DNA of 32,606 nt from SAR324 cluster bacterium SAR324-CTD7B (GTDB lineage: Bacteria > SAR324 > NAC60-12), in assembly GCA_002082305.1 (NCBI GenBank), contig LSNO01000036.1, forward strand, positions 1 to 32,606, written 5' to 3'. The stretch's first letter is position 1. The number at the start of each line of letters is the position of its first letter. The notes beneath the pieces were generated by a model. It was not told the DNA's origin and searched no databases. It saw only the letters and a program-made list of their open reading frames with translations. The position numbers and the translations under genes were made by a program. This document shows, piece after piece, positions 1 to 5,491 of this stretch.

Positions 1-563
1 GACAGGGGATAAAAACTCGCTGAGATATCCTCATTTGAAATTTGACTGACAAAAAGTATGGATTTTTGACACGTTTTTGTCGTCAGCTGTCTCCGCTGCA
101 CGATATATATCGTGCAGACGAACATTTGGTGCACTTTTTTTTGTCATTTTTGTTAGTCAAATTTGAAATTGGCATAACTTTTTTTCTATTTATCCGATCA
201 CGCTGATTCGAACATATGTTAGAGATGACATGTGGAAGTTACTCCACAAAATTTTTCGGGCGAAATATCGGCCGATCGGCCACATATACCCTTTTGAGCC
301 CACAACGCAAAATATACATAAAAATATATACGAAATACTGTGCTCTGTGGGTGCACGTGCGGCCGGGTGGCCGGAAATTTTAACCCACAGCTATTCTTTA
401 CTTAATATGGTATAACTTTGGCATAGTGGTTGATTTATAAAAATTTGTCTTCGTAGAGATTTTTGACCCAAAAGGTTCCTCGGAAAACCCCATTTTTGCC
501 ATTTTGGCCATTTTTTTTCAACCGCTGTTAAGCATTTTCGAACGTTTTTTTTCAACCCCACAA
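1..563. other. Gene-free region rich in inverted repeats
   Basis: I see no convincing coding frame here. A 61-codon frame on plus (230-415) has no recognisable domain. The stretch holds a long imperfect inverted repeat (33-169), a 12-bp palindrome GGCCGATCGGCC at 270-281, and an 8-bp inverted repeat (CTGTGGGT at 345-352 against ACCCACAG at 383-390). The loop of that last repeat contains GCACGTGC and GGCC-GGGT-GGCC. It could encode a structured RNA or be the end of a lost element; the sequence does not decide. Confidence 0.5.
33..169. repeat. Long imperfect inverted repeat around a perfect 22-bp palindrome
   Basis: The arms are 33-55 and 147-169. The reverse complement of the right arm matches the left arm at 21 of 23 positions. 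In the centre, 96-117 is a perfect 22-bp palindrome built on CTGCACGATAT and its reverse complement. The whole can fold into a long stem with an inner hairpin. No gene overlaps it. Confidence 0.8.
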
Positions 564-851
564 TTAATTTTCTCGCGTTTTTTTCTGTTCCCGTTCGGGC
601 GCAAGCAACCCCACACTTTGATTACATTTTCTCGCGTTTTTTTCTGCCTCCTGCTGGGTTTTGCCTGTGGAGAGGTAGTGCTGAATGACTTTTTCTTGCT
701 CTTCCTCGAACGAGTCCGAGAGACGCTTCAGGAACATCATGCCGAAGATGTAATCCTTGAACTCTGATGCATCCATGTTGCCTCTGAGAATGTCTGCCGT
801 TTCCCAGAGAAAGGATTCGAGTTGCTGGAGAGTTATTTTTTCTGCACTCAT
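564..851 (-). pseudogene. Type I restriction methylase, truncated N-terminal fragment
   Basis: The first ~75 residues from ATG at 851 look like the N-terminal helical domain of HsdM, the N6-adenine methyltransferase subunit of type I restriction systems: a [14 protein letters not shown] segment, then [16 protein letters not shown]. Intact HsdM is about 500 residues. Here the frame leaves the family after residue ~75 and stops at residue 95, and no SAM-binding or NPPY part follows. The breakpoint falls at a 20-bp direct repeat (568-587 and 627-646), so a short-repeat rearrangement is a plausible cause. A promoter-like repeat lies 49 bp upstream. No hsdS or hsdR is seen in the window. The identity of the N-terminus is fairly secure and the product cannot be a working methylase. 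Confidence 0.75.
568..646. repeat. Pair of 20-bp direct repeats inside the hsdM remnant
   Basis: An exact 20-bp word (TTTTCTCGCG followed by seven T and CTG) occurs at 568-587 and 627-646, 59 bp apart. The shorter word CAACCCCACA also occurs twice, at 553-562 and 606-615. The pair marks the point where HsdM similarity ends. Confidence 0.85.
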
Positions 852-1230
852 TGAATATGTTTGAATGGAAATGTCATTGATTAGTAAATGAGAACCCAAT
901 ATATACCACCAATCGGGGTGTTTTACAAGGAAGTGGGTAGGTTGTGGAAGGAATCTGCACCAGAATTGATGGGTGTAAAGTTGTTTCTGGACAATGTCCA
1001 ACTTGTGTTATTGAAAAAGTATGGGAGTAGTTCAAGTAGATGGATGGAAAAGACTTGAAAAATGGGAAGGTGAGAAAATGGGAAGAGTAGAATTTACTGG
1101 TAAATTATTGAGTGAACATCCATCCATTCATTACCTACTTAAAGACAGAACAGTGAGAGGAACTATTCTCAGTTTCTTCTCTCTTCTTCTGGGTCGTGAA
1201 ATTGTCATTACATTCTGTCTTAAAAGTCCA
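852..1230. other. No supported gene; diverged copy of the dispersed repeat at the left
   Basis: Bases 878 to ~975 are a diverged copy of the repeat also found at 1505-1631 and 2921-3040. From ~976 to 1230 nothing is recognisable. A 73-codon plus-strand frame (1021-1242) has no clear ribosome binding site and no domain. Confidence 0.4.
900..928 (-). promoter_or_regulatory. Promoter-like repeat A, upstream of the hsdM remnant
   Basis: On the minus strand: -35 TTGTAA (923-928), 17-bp spacer, -10 TATATA (900-905). The spacer carries the CCGATTGGTG version of a word shared with the other promoter copies in this region. It would start transcription about 42 bp before the hsdM start at 851. Promoter function is inferred from spacing, consensus and recurrence. 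Confidence 0.55.
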
Positions 1231-1428
1231 TTATCCAGATAGTTCTCTCACCAATGTATCTATCTTCTGACGGAAGGAATCGTCCACCATGAAATAGTGT
1301 CCGTTCTCTTCATGGATGCGGTCTCCTGTTTTATGGAAGAGTTGAAGGTGTTTCTGGAAGGTTCGGATGTTCTCTATTGAACATTCTTTCCCACTATCGT
1401 CCTTTATGGTCACTCTGAGATTTTTCAT
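1231..1428 (-). CDS. Hypothetical 65-residue protein
   Basis: I do not recognise a family. The frame starts with ATG at 1428, after a purine-rich GAAGAAGGAATC that fits a ribosome binding site. The product is small, charged and soluble, with no signal peptide or membrane segment; it begins MKNLRVTIKDDSG and ends in a helical-looking segment rich in K, R and D. One of the recurring promoter-like repeats lies about 100 bp upstream on the same strand (1531-1559), which supports it being a real gene. It sits between the broken hsdM and the MORN genes. It could be a small accessory or antitoxin-like protein, but nothing in the sequence proves this. Confidence 0.5.
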   Translation of the reverse strand: MKNLRVTIKDDSGKECSIENIRTFQKHLQLFHKTGDRIHEENGHYFMVDDSFRQKIDTLVRELSG

Positions 1429-1504
1429 GATTCCTTCTTCTTGTTCTTTTTCAAAAGTATTAAAACTGCATTAATTTAATCCCAAATTATCCTCATTGGT
1501 TTTC

Positions 1505-1631
1505 TAATTGGTTATTTTAGTAGAACCCAATATATAACATCAATCGGTTTGTTTTACAAGAATTGGGGAAGATTGTGGAGGGTGTCTGACTTGTGAAGAA
1601 TTAGTGGGAGTTACTCACAGGAGATGATGGG
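1505..1631 (-). repeat. Dispersed ~127-bp repeat, copy 2 (promoter plus hairpin)
   Basis: This segment is closely similar to 2921-3040: the promoter-like block (1531-1559), a linking stretch, then the hairpin block around 1590-1620 (GAATTAGTGGGAGTTACTCACAG). A weaker promoter-side copy is at 878-975 and a hairpin-only copy at 2391-2444. The orientation is given for the promoter. Confidence 0.75.
1531..1559 (-). promoter_or_regulatory. Promoter-like repeat B, upstream of the 65-residue gene
   Basis: On minus: -35 TTGTAA (1554-1559), 17-bp spacer AACAAACCGATTGATGT, -10 TATATA (1531-1536). The spacer is identical to that of copy C at 2949-2977. Confidence 0.55.
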
Positions 1632-1690
1632 GTTTGTTTCACTTGGTTTCCGTAAATTCAAATCACGTTCTAGTAAAAATACTCCTGAAA

Positions 1691-1699
1691 TGTTATAAT
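1691..1699 (+). promoter_or_regulatory. Extended -10 promoter for the cytoplasmic MORN gene
   Basis: TGTTATAAT is a perfect TATAAT box preceded by the TGn extension, which lets a promoter work with a poor -35. It lies 37 bp before the ATG at 1737. No good -35 is visible. Confidence 0.5.
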
Positions 1700-1736
1700 A
1701 ATATTAATTTGTAACACATTATTAAAGGAAAGTCAT

Positions 1737-2234
1737 ATGACCGATGAAATAGGAATTAGATACCACAATGGAAGGTATTGGAACGAGAAAGAATCAGAAC
1801 AACCTCCCGATAGATATTGGGATGGTGAACTAAAAAATGGGATCCCACACGGAACAGGAACTTACTATGTCCCTAATGGTGCAACATATGTTGGAACATA
1901 TAAGAATGGGAAAAGACACGGTAAAGGAACTTTTAATTGGTCAGTAGATGGTGATAATGACTCACCAGGTTCAAGGAAAGAATATACTGGTAAATACAAA
2001 AATAATAGATTTAATGGTCTAGGGAAAATGACTTGGTGTGATGGGAGAACTTATGAAGGAGGTTTTAAAGATGGACACGAAAATGGAAAAGGTACAATTA
2101 CTTATCCTGATGGGAAAATAGTGGAAGGTGAATTTCGTAATGGTGTAATGAATGGTCGAGGTGCAAAAACTTGGAATGCAGAAAATACACAACGAAATAA
2201 AGTAAGAGACCAGACTTCAAAATTGAAGGGATGA
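1737..2234 (+). CDS. MORN-repeat protein, cytoplasmic
   Basis: A 165-residue protein with about five MORN units (Y-x-G-x-[FYW]-x-x-G-x-x-x-G-x-G-x-x-x-[YW]-x-x-G), spread over residues ~27 to 145. An insertion (WSVDGDNDSPGSRKE) breaks the second unit. There is no signal peptide, so it should stay in the cytoplasm, unlike the two minus-strand MORN proteins nearby. AAAGGAAAG lies 5-6 bases before the ATG and an extended -10 TGTTATAAT lies upstream. MORN repeats form beta-hairpin strips that bind proteins or lipids; no catalytic domain is attached here. It is the only plus-strand gene in this part and lies between two copies of the dispersed repeat. The family is certain; the role is unknown. 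Confidence 0.85.
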   Translation: MTDEIGIRYHNGRYWNEKESEQPPDRYWDGELKNGIPHGTGTYYVPNGATYVGTYKNGKRHGKGTFNWSVDGDNDSPGSRKEYTGKYKNNRFNGLGKMTWCDGRTYEGGFKDGHENGKGTITYPDGKIVEGEFRNGVMNGRGAKTWNAENTQRNKVRDQTSKLKG

Positions 2235-2240
2235 TAATTT

Positions 2241-2267
2241 TATAAGATTACCTTTCCGCATCTTATA
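2241..2267 (+). terminator. Weak hairpin after the MORN gene
   Basis: TATAAGAT (2241-2248) pairs with ATCTTATA (2260-2267) across an 11-base loop, just after the MORN stop codon. It is AT-rich and has no T-run after it, so termination is uncertain. Confidence 0.25.
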
Positions 2268-2390
2268 TACAAAAACACCCTCACAAATCGGAGGATTCAT
2301 TTAACCCATCCCGTAAATCCCATACTTTTGTTTAATTAATTAGTAAATTATTCCCGCAATGATTATCTGGATGACCAAATATTTGTGTTG

Positions 2391-2444
2391 ATTGTCTGAC
2401 TGTGAATAATTAGTGGGAGTTACTCACAGGGGAATGATTGGGTT
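2391..2444. repeat. Dispersed repeat, copy 3 (hairpin half only)
   Basis: GTCTGACTGTGAATAATTAG and the following GGGAGTTACTCACAG match the hairpin block of copies 2 and 4. CTGTGAATAAT (2400-2410) pairs with GTTACTCACAG (2419-2429), ten of eleven positions counting one G-T pair. The promoter half is missing. It lies between the converging MORN genes. Confidence 0.65.
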
Positions 2445-2460
2445 GTTTATGTGTGATTAC

Positions 2461-2913
2461 TTACTGAAACTTTCCATTTACCCACTTTCCAAGGGTTTTC
2501 CCGTTTTTGTTGTATTTTGTTCCAATCCAAGGACTCCCACCTTTCCATTTCCCCACATATATTTCCCCATTAGAATATGTGTGTGTTCCTTGACCATTTG
2601 GTTTTCTATTTTCAATTTCCCCCACATATTTCCCATCCTTTTCCTCATCACCATCCTCATACCATCCCACTATCCTATTCCTATTAATAAAAAACAAAAC
2701 CCCCTTTTGTCTTTTCTTCCCTTTACCTTTAACCTTACCTAAAATCCTCTCACATTCTTCCTTGACCACCTCAAACATTTCGTTACCAGTCAACTTTTTC
2801 TCTGTCATTGTTTGGAGAACACATTGACCTACACTTTCATATTTTGAAGTGGACTGACCAAACAGAGGAGAAGAAAGAAGAAGGAGGAAGAGGAGAATGA
2901 GTAGGTGTTTCAC
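2461..2913 (-). CDS. Secreted MORN-repeat protein
   Basis: The start is probably GTG at 2913, with GGGAAA about eight bases upstream; it gives a clean signal peptide (MKHLLILLFLLLLSSPLFG, then Q20). A TTG at 2925 in the same frame would add four residues without improving it. The 150-residue product is exported. Residues 24-66 form a charged, probably helical segment with two cysteines (C31, C54). Residues 72-150 form one copy of a module seen again in the large MORN gene at 5492-6970: a hydrophobic VLFF strand, a W-x-x-x-G turn, KYVGEIEN-x-KPNG-x-G (MORN), a second partial MORN, and a cap ending YNKNGKTLGKWVNG. Promoter repeat C lies just upstream. Function unknown. Confidence 0.75.
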   Translation of the reverse strand: MKHLLILLFLLLLSSPLFGQSTSKYESVGQCVLQTMTEKKLTGNEMFEVVKEECERILGKVKGKGKKRQKGVLFFINRNRIVGWYEDGDEEKDGKYVGEIENRKPNGQGTHTYSNGEIYVGKWKGGSPWIGTKYNKNGKTLGKWVNGKFQ

Positions 2914-2920
2914 TTGGTTT

Positions 2921-3040
2921 CCCAATTGGTTAGTTTAGGAGAACCCAATATATAACATCAATCGGTTTGTTTTACAAGAATTGGGTATTTTACTTGGATG
3001 GTGTCTGACTGAGAAGAATTAGTGGGGGTTACTCATAGGA
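2921..3040 (-). repeat. Dispersed repeat, copy 4 (promoter plus hairpin)
   Basis: Nearly identical over its promoter half to copy 2 (1505-1631), followed by a more diverged hairpin block around 3005-3038 (GAATTAGTGGGGGTTACTCA). It sits immediately upstream of the secreted MORN gene. Confidence 0.75.
2949..2977 (-). promoter_or_regulatory. Promoter-like repeat C, upstream of the secreted MORN gene
   Basis: On minus: -35 TTGTAA (2972-2977), 17-bp spacer, -10 TATATA (2949-2954). The predicted start of transcription is ~30 bp before the GTG at 2913. Confidence 0.6.
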
Positions 3041-3159
3041 GGTGATGTGGCTGACTTTACGATAGGTATTAGTACTTGAAGTGGTTATTGCTTGACACTG
3101 TCCGAGCTGTACCTGAACCAGAAAAATATATGGAACAGTTTCAAAATATAACTAAGAAA

Positions 3160-4407
3160 TTATTGGCCAAAAGTTCCCCATGGATAATCGAAAATAACAA
3201 TCGTAGAACCACCCTCCTTGCCAGTTGCAAAATCTAAACGATATACGAATCCTGAACCCGTCACCAGTCTTGTTCCTATACCCGCAGAAGTTCTTTTTTC
3301 ATTCCAAAGATCACTTGTTTTATCTGCCACAGTGCCTTCTTCATAGAAAAATGCCACCTGAAATCCTGTTCTAATATCTTTTATGAAATACCAGTCGAAG
3401 GCAGTTTTTTCATCGGACAAATTCCAACGGAATTCTGCACCTCGGGACTCCACCTGAGCGCCGCTAAAACGACCTCCAACATAAGATCTCATTCTCTCTG
3501 TCCCTCCTAAACTGCCTGCAGAACCGTACTGATTAGTCGCCTGTCGATTTTTTGCAAGCAGTGCTATTGTTTCGGAATCACAGTTGGAGAAGCATGTGGC
3601 AGTTTCTTTTGCAATCAGATAATCCAGGTCAGTATTTCCCTGTTTACGAACGGTTGCCCCAGAGCGGTACCAGTTGAGAGCAAAAGTACTATAACTTAAA
3701 ACCGGTATATAGCCTGTAAGATTATAACTCTGGACAAAATAATCTGGAGAATCCGAAGCACTGTCAGGAGAATCAGTATTGGTATAGATTAGCTTCAACC
3801 CTTTTTGCGGGTCGGTTCGGTCATCTGTCCAATCAATCTGAAAGCCATTGCTCCTGGAATCTCCTTCGAAACTTTGATTAGCCTCGTAGATAAGTTTTCC
3901 TTCCTTATCTCGTATTGCTGAAAGAGTGGACTTGTTATTCGTCCCGAATGTGAAAACATCGAACATCCGATCGAAAAAAGTTAAAGTTAAGCGAGTAAAT
4001 CTAAAGCGGGTATCTGAAAGTTCACTTATGACGTAATCATCGGGATCCGAGTTCATTCTCCTGTCCCTATACGACCTAAAAGACCCCTTATCAAAATTTC
4101 CCTGACCGACGTCAAGAAGAAACATTTCAGGAATAAGAGGCACATCGGTAGCTAAAACAATGCCTCCTCCAATATCACCAGTAATGAGAATTGCAAAAAG
4201 ATCAAGAGTTGTTTCTGTACTTCCAAATGGAACATTGTTAAAGCCGCCAAGAAAACCAAGTCCCATTCCTGCTCCAGGTATTACATAGGGTAATGGCAAA
4301 GTTAGATAGCCAAAATCTGTGGGGAATTGTTCTGTTCGTCTTTCAATCGCAGAAACACTGGAATGGATTAAGATAAAAATGATAAAAAGAAAAGATAGTT
4401 TTTTCAT
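3160..4407 (-). CDS. Omp85/BamA-type outer-membrane barrel without POTRA domains
   Basis: A 415-residue protein with a signal peptide (MKKLSFLFIIFILIHSSVSA) and alternating beta-strand sequence to its end. The segment LGGTERMRSYVGGRFSGAQ, followed by an EFRW strand, resembles the LGG...LRGY...R signature of the Omp85 (surface antigen D15) barrel, and the last strands (GIGTRLVTGSGFVYRLDFA) fit its C-terminus. The N-terminal part is too short for POTRA domains, so this is probably a stand-alone barrel rather than BamA or TamA. A cysteine pair in CFSNC lies in a likely loop. The start is ATG at 4405-4407; the nearest purine-rich site (AAAGGAACC) is rather far upstream. No partner gene is adjacent. 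Its substrate, if any, is unknown. Confidence 0.7.
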   Translation of the reverse strand: MKKLSFLFIIFILIHSSVSAIERRTEQFPTDFGYLTLPLPYVIPGAGMGLGFLGGFNNVPFGSTETTLDLFAILITGDIGGGIVLATDVPLIPEMFLLDVGQGNFDKGSFRSYRDRRMNSDPDDYVISELSDTRFRFTRLTLTFFDRMFDVFTFGTNNKSTLSAIRDKEGKLIYEANQSFEGDSRSNGFQIDWTDDRTDPQKGLKLIYTNTDSPDSASDSPDYFVQSYNLTGYIPVLSYSTFALNWYRSGATVRKQGNTDLDYLIAKETATCFSNCDSETIALLAKNRQATNQYGSAGSLGGTERMRSYVGGRFSGAQVESRGAEFRWNLSDEKTAFDWYFIKDIRTGFQVAFFYEEGTVADKTSDLWNEKRTSAGIGTRLVTGSGFVYRLDFATGKEGGSTIVIFDYPWGTFGQ

Positions 4408-4617
4408 ATACGAATCATCTATGTGGTTCCTTTAATAAGTTTGATCAACAACTGTTGGGATAACTTTAGAATTGTATGGTTTCACAGAAACTACATTTTA
4501 AATTTTGTTGTAGAAACTATTTTCTGTATTAAAGTAAGACATGGTCGGTTTACAGGTTGAGCCAACCAGTGATATGGAGTCATTACCAGATAGATTATAA
4601 AAAAAGTATTTTTTCAG

Positions 4618-4779
4618 TTAATCAGTCAGTGTATTTTGGAGTATCTGTTTCCTGACGTCAGAGGTGGTTGTAGTTGTTCCAGATGATGAACTACTTGATG
4701 AATCATCTTTTTTGGAACAGGAAATGATGGTGGTTGCAGAAAAACATGAAATCAGCAAATTTTATAAAATATTTTTCAA
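4618..4779 (-). pseudogene. Small lipoprotein gene with a stop codon in the signal peptide
   Basis: Read from TTG at 4779 the frame gives MKNIL, a TAA at 4762-4764, then NLLISCFSATTIISC followed by SKKDD, a run of seven Ser, GTTTTTS and a short end (DVRKQILQNTLTD). The lipobox IISC and the Ser/Thr-rich linker are typical of exported lipoproteins. Without the TAA (one base from AAA, Lys) the signal peptide would be normal. Translation could only start inside the signal peptide at TTG 4758, which lacks the usual basic residues. It is most likely a decayed remnant; a sequencing error at one base is the alternative. Confidence 0.4.
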
Positions 4780-4833
4780 GGGCCATCGCAGCAGTTGATA
4801 CATCTAAAGTTGGCCATCCCTGCACAAGGTGCA

Positions 4834-5043
4834 TCATGACTTGAGATTCCTTTTTTTTGGTCTCTCCAGCAGTTCAAGTTTCTTTATCAGGCTTTCGGTA
4901 GTACTGGCATGGGGCGATCTAAAGTATTTTTGAGAAAAGATGTTGGTCTCGGGTTGGCTTGCAAATCCCAGGTAGATAGTTGACGAAGTATCAAGAGTCT
5001 CGAACTCAGTCATGCTGTTGTTGGTAGAAAAATTAAATTCCAT
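4834..5043 (-). CDS. Hypothetical 69-residue protein
   Basis: No family is recognised. The ATG at 5043 follows AGGATC at a good distance for a ribosome binding site. The product begins polar and Ser/Thr-rich (MEFNFSTNNSMTEFETLD) and ends in a basic helix (LIKKLELLERPKKRNLKS). It has no signal peptide or membrane segment. It lies in a region with a dead lipoprotein gene on one side and a tiny membrane-protein gene on the other, all on minus. It may be spurious. Confidence 0.35.
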   Translation of the reverse strand: MEFNFSTNNSMTEFETLDTSSTIYLGFASQPETNIFSQKYFRSPHASTTESLIKKLELLERPKKRNLKS

Positions 5044-5159
5044 GATTGATCCTAATTTGAAGTTTTATTAATTTATTGAATTCAGGTTTTTTTTGAAAAT
5101 CCACACTTTCTCATTAAAGAAAATTCCTTTAACTACATTGAAAAAATATTTATTCTTTA

Positions 5160-5279
5160 TCACCAACGAGCCAGCCATGTCTCGGTCATGAACAGGAGTT
5201 GAAACACATAAAAAATACCCCCCAGAAAGTAAATACCTAGGCAGATTGCGGCAGGGGTGTCATTGTATTTTTGAAACAT
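5160..5279 (-). CDS. Small 39-residue membrane protein
   Basis: From ATG at 5279 to TGA at 5160-5162 the frame encodes MFQKYNDTPAAICLGIYFLG and continues through one long hydrophobic segment (GIFYVFQLLFM) to TETWLARW. A strong ribosome binding site, AGGAG, lies six bases before the ATG. About 45 bp upstream is a good promoter (TTGACG, 17 bp, TATTCT) with a perfect palindrome over its -10. The protein probably has one membrane helix, or two short ones, with a polar N-terminus. Small regulators and toxins of the membrane look like this, but the sequence may also be the head of a decayed larger gene. The signals, more than the protein, make it convincing. Confidence 0.5.
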   Translation of the reverse strand: MFQKYNDTPAAICLGIYFLGGIFYVFQLLFMTETWLARW

Positions 5280-5323
5280 TGGGTTCTCCTAATGATTGGT
5301 TGTGAATAGTGATCTTCAAATGC

Positions 5324-5353
5324 GAGAATAAAATTCTCAACAGCACTCGTCAA
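5324..5353 (-). promoter_or_regulatory. Promoter with operator-like palindrome, before the 39-residue gene
   Basis: On minus: -35 TTGACG (5348-5353, five of six consensus), 17-bp spacer, -10 TATTCT (5325-5330). A perfect inverted repeat GAGAAT-aaa-ATTCTC (5324-5338) covers the -10, as expected for a repressor site. It would also form a short hairpin. Confidence 0.45.
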
Positions 5354-5458
5354 GAAAAGTATTCAGGTGCCAAGAAATGTGTGGTGTGATTGTGTGAAAT
5401 AAGACTGCGTTGTAAGATCGCTAAACAAGCGGGGGAGTTAATAATCACGAAGGTGAAA

Positions 5459-5487
5459 ATCCGGACAGGTACCCCGGATATCCCGGG
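5459..5487 (-). terminator. Two overlapping hairpins after the large MORN gene
   Basis: Just past the stop codon at 5492, the minus strand can form CCCGG-GATAT-CCGGG (5473-5487) or ATCCGG-(9)-CCGGAT (5459-5479), the second followed by TTTT. They share bases 5474-5477, so only one can form at a time. The second looks like a weak rho-independent terminator. Confidence 0.4.
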
Positions 5488-5491
5488 TTTC

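Noticed and set aside
230..415. 61-codon plus-strand frame
   Set aside because: No domain and unusual composition; it lies among inverted repeats and shows no convincing coding signal.
938..1242. Possible frameshifted plus-strand gene with a [11 protein letters not shown] zinc-knuckle-like piece (974-1006) and a second frame from 1021
   Set aside because: No start signal, needs a frameshift, overlaps a copy of the dispersed repeat, and matches no family I know.
2951..3030. Short open frame on plus through promoter copy C, after AGGAG
   Set aside because: It would need ATA as a start, and the frame is broken in the other copies, so the conservation is not coding.
1505..3040. Integron attC sites
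   Set aside because: The repeats are imperfect hairpins of plausible size, but lack recognisable GTTRRRY core sites, and no integron integrase is in the window.
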